A stretch of DNA of 64,000 nt from Glebionis coronaria (taxonomy: Eukaryota > Streptophyta > Magnoliopsida > Asterales > Asteraceae), in the NCBI GenBank assembly GCA_025667525.1, contig CM046879.1, positions 362,098,639 through 362,162,638 of the forward strand, in the 5' to 3' direction. Both the position numbers and the translations under genes were made by a program. Below are positions 36,409 to 45,553 of this stretch, in pieces (within the stretch, counting starts at the first letter, position 1; each line of letters begins with the position of its first letter). Below the pieces are notes generated by a model. It ran no database searches. It had not been told where the DNA came from and saw only the letters and a list, made by a program, of their open reading frames with translations.

Positions 36409-37135
36409 CTCTTGTCGGGTTTCTCAGCTTCCCCGAACTCATCTCTCTCATGCAGCATCTCCAGCTTATGTGCTGCATCGTCCACTTGTGCTACTGTATT
36501 GAAAGTAGCACACACCAAGTTGTTTGCGACCGATGTGCGAAGAGCCCACCTGAAGTGGTGTTCCTGCTCTTCAGGAGTACCTGTGGCTGTACCAAGAAAA
36601 CCAGCTAAGCGGAGAAAGCGCTGCATGAACTCGTTGCTATTCTCCCCAGCTCTCTGTCGGATCCCATGGTACTCTCTCTTCAGCTTGTCTTGCTCAGCCT
36701 TGGGAAAGAACTGCTCCATTACCCAATCTCTGAACTGAGACCATGTCAAACCAGCCACCCAATTATCACATCCTCATACTGCTTTAATGCTAACCACCAA
36801 TTTAACACATCGCCTTCGAACCGGTAACATGCCAACCTCGCCTTGAACACGGGGTCACAACCCATAGCATCAAAGAACTTCTCGATGTGAGCCAACCAGC
36901 TTTCACCTTCACTGTGGCTATCTGTTCTTTCGAAAGCTCGAGGACGGAGCTTGTTCAATCTCTCCAGCCATATTACCAATGTCACTGGAGGAGGAGGAGG
37001 AGGTGCTTGGTTTTGCTGCTGATTGTTGGCAGCCTGAACCTCAGCCCTGATGTCATTCCTCAGTTGAGGAAGCAAAGCTTGCATTGCAGCTTGGATTGCT
37101 GCATTGAGTTGTTCCTGCTCGCGTGTGAGAACCAT
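36409..37135 (-). pseudogene. gag: Gag capsid region of element D (exon 1), frameshifted
   Basis: The start is taken as Met 37135 (MVLTREQEQLNAAI), because upstream codons read into a hydrophobic, non-conserved stretch. A Gln/Pro-rich N-terminus precedes the retrotransposon gag core: FDAMGCDPVFKARLACYRFEGDVLNWW, then TWSQFRDWVMEQFFPKAEQDKLKREY and FMQRFLRLAGFLG. A 1-base deletion near 36770 separates the two halves, so this copy cannot make Gag. It ends at DKR before the donor at 36408. With the lost base counted, exon 1 is 728 bp and ends in phase 2, which fits exon 2. Confidence 0.85.
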
Positions 37136-37567
37136 CTGACAGTATAACATAAAACACATGATTAAACTGATCAAAACATAAAATATATACATGAAAAAAA
37201 TTTATACCAATAAATCAAGAGAAAAATTTTATGCAAGAAAATTTGTACATGAATGCATGATACAGTTTTATGAAAACTTTTGTATGCTCGAGAGTGAACG
37301 CCTATGGTCAGTTCACCCAAAATAAACGAAATGGCGAGGGGACGCCTATGGGTCGGTCCCAAATTTAAAAGTTTCGATAAAACACATGCGACTAAATAGG
37401 GCCAGTCCTATACCAACCATTACATAGTCATAAACCCGCAACAATGACATATATATGTATGCATGAAAATGATGAATGCATGAAAACCAACTGTCAGTTC
37501 TAGGAAGACCATAGTGACTACCCACTAATCACAGGTCATATTTTGAGAGCCTACAGGTCGAAGCCTT
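37136..37567 (-). other. Leader of element D
   Basis: About 430 bp between primer site and gag start, non-coding, A-rich on this strand. Nothing further is recognisable. Confidence 0.6.
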
Positions 37568-37580
37568 GGCTCTGATACCA
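37568..37580 (-). other. Primer binding site of element D (initiator-Met tRNA)
   Basis: TGGTATCAGAGCC on the - strand, four bases after the 5' LTR. Confidence 0.9.
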
Positions 37581-38819
37581 TAATTGTAACACCCCATTTT
37601 GATAAATGGAATGTCACGCGTAATTATGGCGTGTCATCAAAGCATACAAGGATAAATGTCTAAAACATTACATGACCATAAAAAGGAAATACCAGAATCA
37701 AACATCGGTAGTCCAAAAGTAAAGCTCATCACACACAAACATAAGTACTGTAAATGAAAGGACTAAACAATGTCCATGGAAAGAGTATCAAAGTATAGAT
37801 AATGCATAAAGTAAAGAAAGGCTAGAATGCTTCTAGTCCATATGCACGTACGCTTAAAGTCTACGAGCATCCCTGAGTACCTGCCGTTTTGGGAACATGA
37901 AAAGGAAAACGGCTGAGCAATACGCTCAGTGCACGGATGTACAATAAAGCATGAATAATATAAGCATATAAGCATATAACAGCAGAAGAAACTAAGTCCT
38001 GGATAACCCGATTATGTCTTAGTAAAACTGGTTTTATAGTTTGAAAAGCCTTATGTTTATCTTATAAAAATTGTTTAACATATTTTACCATTAACCAATA
38101 TAGGTCATGAAAATCAACGTGCATGAATACTTGGAGGGGTGACCTCATCATGAAAATTAGAGGGGCTGCCTCTAATTTAATATACTAGTTTTTGGGTAGG
38201 AGGGATCAGCTCCTTGTGAAGGATGCAAGGCACACACCACATTCACACTGAGTAATCTGCTGAAAAACATGTAACTAGGATGCACCCACACGCCCCACAT
38301 GATAAATATAATAATATGGCCAAATGCAGACGGGACGCCACGAGCAATCACTCCGTCGTGGCGAAGTCATAACACCAGTGCCTCTAGTGTTATGGTTATG
38401 GTACCTCCATAACTCGGTGAAATGTATATGGCTTTAGGTATTCTAAATTAAACACAAGCAATAAAATATATAAACTTATACTATGGGAAAACAGTTGGCT
38501 GCATACGGGGAATCCTAATAAGGAAAGAATGTCCATACTGAAAGGACGGGAATCCGTACCTTATGTCCAGTGAACGAAGAAGACAAACGAAAGAGAGTCC
38601 TACTTCGGTATCACTAATGCTACATAAATACATACGTGTATAAGTATCTGATTACTAAATACGTAACTGGTTTTATATCATGTCTTAGCTTGTTTTATAT
38701 GTTCATGTCATGTTTTACTGTTTTAAGCTATATACCGTGTTTATCGTATATTCTGTCTATTCTGATTAAGTATTACTTGTATTTCATGTATTATTATACT
38801 TGTTGTGTAATAATAAGTA

Positions 38820-39065
38820 ACTTTTTAAAAATAGCAGGTTTCCTAAAATAGAAAGTTTCCAAAAATAGAAAGTTACCAAAAATAGAAAGTTTCCAAAAAT
38901 AGAAAGTTTCCAAAAATAGAAAGTTTCAAAAAATAGAAAAGTTTCCAAAAATAGAATTATTGCTTAAAATAGATAAGTTTCTAAAAATAGAAAGTTTCCA
39001 TAAATAGATTAGCTTCCTTAATTAAATAAGTTTCTAAAAATAGAAAGTTTCCATAAATAGATATA
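38820..39065. repeat. 18-bp minisatellite in the D 5' LTR
   Basis: Same unit as at 18330-18585, with different single-unit changes. Confidence 0.85.
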
Positions 39066-39600
39066 TGCTGGTTAAATAAGCTAATTATATAAGCTTAAGT
39101 GTTTTCTGATTATTATTCTCAGTCATGTAGTTATAAAGTATAGTTTATTAATTATTACATGTAAATTAAATAAAGTATAGGTTAAAAGTATTTAATTAAA
39201 TATATCATGATTTTAATTAAATAAAGGTAAAATACTTAGGTTAAAACATGTATTATTAACTATTAATAATATAACCTAAGTCATGTTAATTAATTAATTA
39301 TAGTCTTGGTTTTAAATAATTAATCAATTATAATGTCTAATTAAATATAAATTCTTAGGTTAAAATTCATGAACTAATAATTAAATTTATAACCTAAGTC
39401 ATGTACATTAAATTAATCATGTCATGTTTTTATTAATTTAATTTAAGTCTAAACATAAAAATCATAAACCTTAAAAAAATGATTCAAGAACCGGACCCGT
39501 GACTAAAAACCATGAACCAGACCCGCAGCTAACACCATAACCCGAACCACGTCGGGTTTCCCCTTGGTTGTTCTGCTGCCGTGGGACAACCATCACCATA

Positions 39601-39620
39601 CCGAGACCATATGGTCTCGG
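39601..39620. repeat. 20-bp perfect palindrome in the D 5' LTR
   Basis: Identical to 19123-19142. Confidence 0.95.
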
Positions 39621-40462
39621 TGGTGTGTAATAATCCAAGCCGAGACCCCTTAAGGGCTCGGTTAGGCGTCGGCTACAACACAAACACCCCTAAAACCTTT
39701 GTTTGATTTATCCCATGATCATTAACATGTTTAAAAATAATTGTTTTTAATTAGTTTAATTAAAAACACCATGATTTTATGTGATTCATTAAATTCAAAA
39801 CATAAAAGAAAAGGTTAAAAAGTTATACCGAATACGTGAAACAATTAAGGATGAACACACACGAATCCTTGCAAAATATCCAAGATCAAAATCAACCCGA
39901 ACACCCCTTGTGATGATGTATAACCGACAGCCAAAGAGGAACCAAAGGAAGAACTAGGGTTTTTCCTATTTTCAATATTTTGTGAATAATGAATATTGTT
40001 TATCCCTTTTTCCTAATTAGTTAAATTTGCATGGGCTAAGCCCATGCTTTCTTGTGTATGCCGCGGGTAGGGGGCCCCACATGGGGTAACCCGTACTTTT
40101 CTCGAGTCTAAATATTATAGTGTGTTCTCGTGTTTTATCGTGTTCGCGTTTTACGTGTTCTAATTAATTATTGATCGTGACTTAATATATTTATTCGTGT
40201 TCGTAATAAATATATATACGTAAATAATATTAGCTCGTGATTAAATTACGTTCATGATCTCATGATCGCATGTTCGTGATTATAATTATTATTTGAATAA
40301 TTATCGTGTGTTTATACTTAATAAATACTTATCGTGTTCTAACACGTACGTAATACTTAAAATTCTTATACGTGAACGTAAACATGCTATAAAAGGAAAG
40401 TTCTAATCTTGTACGTATGATCTAAAGGGTACTATTCATGGTAAAAGCATGCGGGTTTTACA

Positions 40463-40467
40463 TACTA
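40463..40467. repeat. Target-site duplication of element D, right copy
   Basis: TACTA, identical to 17081-17085. Confidence 0.9.
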
Positions 40468-40675
40468 TCTAGAGGGTGCAGGGTCATCGGGGTGGTTTAT
40501 AAACACAAATAAATCACTCCCTGGTGCATAGACAGGGTGTACAGAAGTCTTAAATGATTTCTAAATGCATACAATGACTCCTATGGGTCGAGGATAACCC
40601 TAACTTCACCAATCTCACCTATAGACAATTGAGAGTGGCTGCTTGTGGACCTCTAAAAATGATAAGACTGATTAC
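40468..40675 (-). other. 5' part of the intron in the accessory ORF of C
   Basis: The donor CAG|GTAATC lies at 40675. The 208 bp here contain no repeat unit. They continue at 17080 on the other side of D. Confidence 0.6.
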
Positions 40676-41629
40676 CTGTGCGATATCAGCAGTATTTGGC
40701 AGGTTCCCTGTTGCTTCGGCTGACATCGAGACACTAGACCCTTGTTGTTTGTTAGCTGAAGTTCTGAATCCATAGGAATCTCTAGAATAGAGGAGGATGA
40801 GAGGTTCACGTTCTTCTTTATCCTGGCCTTTGCAACAGTTTTGGTTTGGGAAGAAGATGGATTTTTCTTCTTCTTTGGTTGTTGTCCAGTTGTTGCCTTG
40901 GACGTCGTGGTGTGCTGCCCAGAGGTCAATGACACAGACTTGCCATACACATCAGAGGTATTCACCTTCTCAGAGGAAGGGAACAAGGACTTCACAACAA
41001 AAGGTTGTTTATTGGCAATGTTCAGCTTGTGAGAAGTAGCAGGCACATCTTCAGATCCAATCTCCTTATAGATAGCTCCAATAATACGATAAGGCTTCAG
41101 GGATGTGAGTGTAGAGTTGTGGTAGCTGTCACCCAACAGGATTTCGAAGAGAAGATAAAGGAAGCGAACATAGCATATATTTTTCTCCCTGACCTGATTT
41201 GGTCCCTTAAGCTTTTCTACAAGGTTTGAGAAAAGTATGCTTCCAACATCAACGTCTGTGCCCCAGATCAGCCCAAAAGCAATGGATTGGTGATTAAAAG
41301 ACATTTCTTCTTGAGAACCCTGCATACCACCCAGGGACTTGACTATGTGAGTGAAGATGACACGCGACATAGGGGAAAAGTATTTGATCTTAAGGAGAGA
41401 CTTGGAAAGAACTTCAGCAAGAGTGAGAGCTAGGTTTACATCATCAATAGGTTTAAGTGTGGCAAGGGCGTCCTTTACAGCCTTTTTGTCTACAACCTTC
41501 AGGCATTCATCCCCATGCCTTAGCCCAGCCACATTGGCAAAATCTTTGAGAGAGAATCGAAGGGGTGTTCATTGCACGAGAGGCTAAAAGTGATGGTGTC
41601 GTCAATGACTTCAACAGAATACCAGAATT
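40676..41629 (-). pseudogene. Accessory ORF of Copia C, first exon, broken
   Basis: This is the N-terminal half of the accessory protein, of unknown function. From 41629 it begins mid-protein with FWYSVEVIDDTITFSLS, cut by element F. A frameshift near 41550 leads to VAGLRHGDECLKVVDKKAV, IFTHIVKSLGG, FGLIWGTDVDVGSILFSNLV and ICYVRFLYLLFEILLG, hydrophobic helical blocks I recall from Asteraceae Copia accessory ORFs. A Ser/Lys-rich tail follows (QQPKKKKNPSSSQTK). A 1-base frameshift near 40760 restores a Ser-rich end (SSVSMSAEATGNLPNTADIAQ) that stops exactly at the CAG|GT donor and joins exon 2 in phase 0. No catalytic motif is visible. Confidence 0.7.
41625..41629. repeat. Probable target-site copy of element F
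   Basis: GAATT precedes the F LTR. The partner copy would be beyond the window, so it is unverified. Confidence 0.4.
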
Positions 41630-41950
41630 TGTAGGATATAGTAAATCTTGCTTATGTTTAGAGAGAGAACGAGATAGAAAGATAGATGATTTCACGCACA
41701 CATTAGAGAGAGAAAGTGATTAACTATGTGTAAAATAAAATGAAACCACCACCCTCTCCATCTAAGGAGAGGTTTTATATACCTAGCCCATAAGATAGGC
41801 TTGGGCTTACAATTGGGCCGACCATACAAGCATGGACCGGGCTTTTCCTTGTTTGATTTTTCTTAAAAGATATCTAGACTACGAGCTACTACTTAATATA
41901 TTGTCGGAGTGACTGAATCTTCCTAAATACGTAAAAAGGTATTTCTAACA
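41630..41950 (-). repeat. 3' LTR of Copia element F (321 bp)
   Basis: On the - strand it starts TGTTAGAAATACC and ends TATCCTACA, the same ends as the 323-bp LTR of G. A TATA box (GTATATAAAA, plus coordinates about 41772-41782) and CT-rich downstream blocks match the G LTR in position. Confidence 0.9.
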
Positions 41951-41960
41951 ATCTCCCCCT
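41951..41960 (-). other. Polypurine tract of element F
   Basis: AGGGGGAGAT on the - strand, directly before the LTR. The same decamer precedes the C LTR. Confidence 0.8.
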
Positions 41961-44507
41961 AAGGGAGGTCACTCCCAACAAGGGCGTTACCCAAGTTACA
42001 ATAATAACATAAACCTAGCATACTATGCTTGTCTTGAGCTCGTAGTCTTCGTCTTTCTTTTCTTTTTCTTTTCTAGTGAACATGCTGATGTGATCTTTGA
42101 TATCAATATTGAGCATTAATCTTTTGCCTTGATCTTGTGCATCCTTCACTTGTGATCTTCGCCTCTTCGTGACTTCATGTCCCACATACTTATACCTTCG
42201 TAATTCTTGAAAGCTTCAGAGTTTGATACAGCGGAAGACTTAACTTTTAGGCTTTCTTGAATTAGATTAAGTATTAAGTGCATAAAGTATAAGCATGCGG
42301 GGACGTCTTCTTCTCGGATTCCGCAACGCCACCGTCTTCAAATGCAGCAACATAAGTAGACACGAACGAAATGGCTTTGAACATTTCATTCTAATTCGGT
42401 AGCATTTTACCTCCGGTTGGTGAAGACCGTTGGACGATATAAAATATCGTACTTGTGGCAGGTAGATTTAATTAAAAATCTCATTGACAAGATTTCGCGG
42501 GTAAAACCGTTCTCTTTACCCGACCGTCCAAAGCTGACTACGAACGTAAAGAGTGAATCATTTGGATAAAATTATCCTCATGATTGAAGCCGTCAATTCC
42601 GATTCCTGGAACAAGTGAAATTCAATTAAGAATCGCACCATCGTTGCTTTCCAGGTGTCACGAGCTTGATTCATACAGAATCTTGCAAGTTACCTACCAA
42701 GTGCTATTTGATGTTAACACTAGAATCATTTCCACTCATCACTATGAACACTAAGGTATCACTCTGAGTGTTCTGGCAAGATCACTAAGATATAGCGTAG
42801 AGACCTGGAACGTGTTTAAATTCAATTAAGAATTAAACAACTGTTGCTTTCCAGTTATCACAAGTTTGATTCATAAAGAATCGCACAAGTCACCTACCAT
42901 GAGCTTTTTAATATTCGCTCAAGAAGGATTTCCATCTTCATTGTCAATATTTTCGTATTACTCGGATCTTCAGGCAAGATCATGAAGATTTTGCGTAGGA
43001 CTCTTAATATCTTTCTTACTTTTCACAATGTGTGAAAAAGCAAGGAAATATGGAAATGTGTCCTAATGAGATATTTGATGATCTCAAATGGCTCTAGACT
43101 CGATCGTGCACTTTGGATTTTAGTGATCGGAGGCTGGAGAGGAGTGCCACCATTTCAATACCAATTTACTCGAAGTGAATAAATCGATAGATACACGTTG
43201 TCTCCGTGTGATTAAAACAAATACATTTTGAGAGATATCTGAGTTAGCTGGGATGGGTTGTGCATTGCATCACCGGGTCCATGATGTCTATCTTCAATAT
43301 CTAGCATCATTAAAAATGATCTCAATAGCATATGTGTTGACCCGGTTTCTGCCTAAGGTCATAAGGAGGGCTTCTTTCTTTACACCCTTTATCTTTACAA
43401 TTCTTTTTCATTCTTCAACCCCTTCAATGCTTACCAATATGTCATAACTAGCACCTTGTTGTGATTATTCCAATGCTAACTTAAGTACTTGGTCGGCATT
43501 CAGCTTCGTTCACAATCTTTCCCCATCTTTCCTAAGGACTACTATTTCTAGCTATGGAATGTCCTTGGGAAGATTCCTCCAGTTTGAGAAGAATCATTGG
43601 ACTTAACCTAACCTACCATCCTTATGTCACCACAATCTTCATCGTCGTGATATAAATGGGTTCTGGGTAAGTATAAATCACCATGAAATCCAATTTTGAT
43701 GTGAAAATCTGTTTTGCTCCCCCTTAACATAGGCGACAACATTCGAAAACATTTCGCACATGTCGGGATGAGCTATCACGTTAAGTCAAACCATTTGTGA
43801 TAATTTCCCATATTAAATCACATTTTCTCCCCCATATTAAAAATATTAACCCAATCGATGTTTTTAATATCACTTGATTTAATGAAGTTTTAACAAAGGG
43901 TTTGGGAAGAAAAATGCAAGTTTGTTTTATCTTTCATGATACCAAATGTATGAGATATGATACCGATTTGTAACATGATCACATATTCACTATATAAGAA
44001 TGAATTGACAAGGTTGGACCTGATTGATGAGAACATCATATGATAAGATCAAATGGTTCTTATCGGCAAATGTTGGTCGCCTCGTCACGTCTGAAGTCAT
44101 CTCTTAAAACCACATGCACGATTGGTATAGTAGTCTTGACACCAACTTGTGAGCTTGGCACGTTCGGTATCGAAGATTCTGAATGCATGAAAATTGCTCC
44201 CCCTCAATTGTTGACCCGTGTCTATTGAAAGAGTTGTAGTCGCCGTTTGAGTAGTCGCATCGTCGAGTATGTAGATACCAATTGTAGATAGCTATGGTTG
44301 TAGAGATGATAGCTTCATAAAAACAAGATTTCTTTTGTTTTAACAAATAAATTCACTGATGCGTACATAGATTTGTGTTAGACCAAGTTATACAGTAAAC
44401 TTGATCCCTTACAAGGTTTTATAGTAAACCTTGCCCGAGAAAATTAATTCCTGTTGAGAACCAAAGCTTTCATAAGAAATACTTGACTTTAATATGAAAA
44501 GCGGGTT
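41961..44507 (-). other. Long 3' non-coding region of element F
   Basis: 2.5 kb without a coding frame. GGGGGAG purine motifs recur on the - strand (plus CTCCCCC at 43717, 43827 and 44197). A diverged duplication of about 190 bp lies at 42601-42795 and 42804-42990, each copy with AAATTCAATTAAGAAT, TTGCTTTCCAG and ACCTACCA blocks in the same order. No accessory ORF like that of C is recognisable. Confidence 0.65.
44503..44507. repeat. Probable target-site copy of element G
   Basis: GGGTT before the G LTR; the partner is outside the window. Confidence 0.4.
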
Positions 44508-44830
44508 TGTTGGAAATACGTTTTACGTATTAAGAAGGATCGGTCACTCCAACAATAGTCCATGTAATAGCTCGTAGTTTAGTCACTTATCTTTATTTAA
44601 CAAACAAACCAAAGGCTAGCCTACAACATGTGTAGGCCAGCCCAAATGTAAGCCCAAGCCCATGTCAAGGGCTTGGGTATATAAACCCTTTCCTTTGATG
44701 GAGAGGGAGGGTGGTTAATCATTTTTCACATAGTTCTTATTAAGTTTCTCTCTCTAGAATTGTGTTTAATCCACCATCTTTCTATCTCTTTCTCTCTCTA
44801 AAACATAAGCATAGATTTACATATCCTACA
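44508..44830 (+). repeat. 5' LTR of Copia element G (323 bp)
   Basis: It starts TGTTGGAAATACG and ends TATCCTACA. It is homologous to the F LTR. Ends are set by TG/CA and by the primer site two bases downstream. Confidence 0.9.
44678..44685 (+). promoter_or_regulatory. TATA box of the G LTR
   Basis: TATATAAA about 150 bp before the LTR end, followed by CT-rich sequence. The same arrangement occurs in the F LTR. Confidence 0.65.
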
Positions 44831-44832
44831 AA

Positions 44833-44845
44833 TGGTATCAGAGCC
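44833..44845 (+). other. Primer binding site of element G (initiator-Met tRNA)
   Basis: TGGTATCAGAGCC two bases after the LTR. Confidence 0.92.
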
Positions 44846-45090
44846 ATGGGATGATTGTATTGTTCATGTGTTTGTGTTCTTGATTCATACGCCTATTTTG
44901 ATCCATTTTTACACGAACCAAATTTTTTTTTGTGTTTTTGATGGTTTTTTCTTGATACAAATCTTCTACATAGTTGTGGTAGGGATTTGGTATAGTTACT
45001 TTGGCTAAAAAACAAAATTTTTGGGTCTTTTGATCATTTTTTGGCTTAAAATCACGAATTGGTTGAGTTTTGTCCGAGAAAATTGGGAAT

Positions 45091-45415
45091 TATTCCGACC
45101 AGGTCATCAGAAAAGGGTTTATAGGACATTCCGATCAGTGTAATCGGAATAGGGTTTAGGGATTCCGATTTTGGGTACATTCCGATCAGGTATTCCGATT
45201 AGGTATTCCGATTTGGCATTCCGAAAAGGGACATTCCGATTTGGCACATTCCGAAAAGGGACATTCCGATTTGGTTCATTCCGATTTAGGACTTTCCGAT
45301 CTTTTACATTCCGATTAGGGTTTATTCCGATTTGGGAGATTCCGATCAAGGTTATTCCGATAAGGCTTATTCTGACTGATATTCCGATCACTATTCCGAT
45401 CAACATTCCGATAAC
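45091..45415 (+). repeat. ATTCCGA array in the leader of G
   Basis: About 19 copies of ATTCCGA(T/A) within 325 bp, spaced irregularly at 10-25 bp. Some occur in composite units such as GGGACATTCCGATTTGG. The array lies between primer site and gag. Both strands stay open over it because of the biased composition; this is not coding evidence. Confidence 0.9.
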
Positions 45416-45553
45416 AAAAATTATTCCTTAAAAGAAAAATTCGAACATATTTTAGGGGATTTTAACATTGTTTCTCGACTTCAACTCACAACAACAAACA
45501 CATTTACTTTCTTTCATTGATCGATCAACGTTTGTAAATCTTAACTTATTGAA

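Larger units (their letters stand above)
17086..40462 (-). mobile_element. Chromodomain Gypsy element D (Tekay-like), hosting E
   Basis: A complete element bounded by two LTRs of 2.9 kb and a TACTA target duplication; it is about 11.1 kb without E. On the - strand the order is 5' LTR (40462-37585), initiator-Met primer site, gag with probable introns, protease, RT (interrupted by E), RNase H, integrase, GPF/Y module, chromodomain, polypurine tract, 3' LTR. Gene order and the C-terminal chromodomain place it in the chromoviruses; Tekay/Del is my best guess. The two LTRs differ at roughly 3% of bases in the part compared by eye. Coding sequence has several stops and frameshifts, and the protease active site is mutated. 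Confidence 0.92.
37585..40462 (-). repeat. 5' LTR of element D (2878 bp)
   Basis: The counterpart of 17086-19982. It holds the 18-bp minisatellite at 38820-39065 and the 20-bp palindrome at 39601-39620. Confidence 0.95.
13244..41629 (-). mobile_element. Copia element C, 3' half, hosting D
   Basis: In - strand order the piece runs from the accessory ORF (41629 down to 14176) through a polypurine tract (13997-13988) to the 3' LTR (13987-13244). Elements D and E occupy 17086-40462 inside it. Its gag, pol and 5' LTR are absent and must lie beyond element F, outside the window. The left boundary comes from the TG/CA ends of the LTR and the abrupt loss of similarity to B's LTR; TGAA is shared by chance, so it may be off by a few bases. 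Confidence 0.75.
41630..44507 (-). mobile_element. Copia element F, 3' end (hosting G)
   Basis: On the - strand a long non-coding region (44507-41961) leads to a polypurine tract and a 321-bp LTR, then into C's accessory ORF. The upstream part was cut off by insertion of G at 44508 and lies beyond the window. The LTR is clearly the same family as that of G, but in opposite orientation. Confidence 0.75.

Noticed and set aside
18993..39683. 70-residue frames at the same place in both D LTRs (19205-18993 and 39683-39471)
   Set aside because: They are identical by LTR descent, not by selection, and carry no recognisable domain.
41951..44507. Host gene fragment captured by element F
   Set aside because: No reading frame or splice pattern supports one; the region ends in a polypurine tract and LTR like ordinary Copia 3' sequence.
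45119..45431. Open frames on both strands over the ATTCCGA array (Asn-Arg-Asn-Val repeats and the like)
   Set aside because: A heptamer repeat without stops opens frames in several registers; they are repeat artefacts in a leader.
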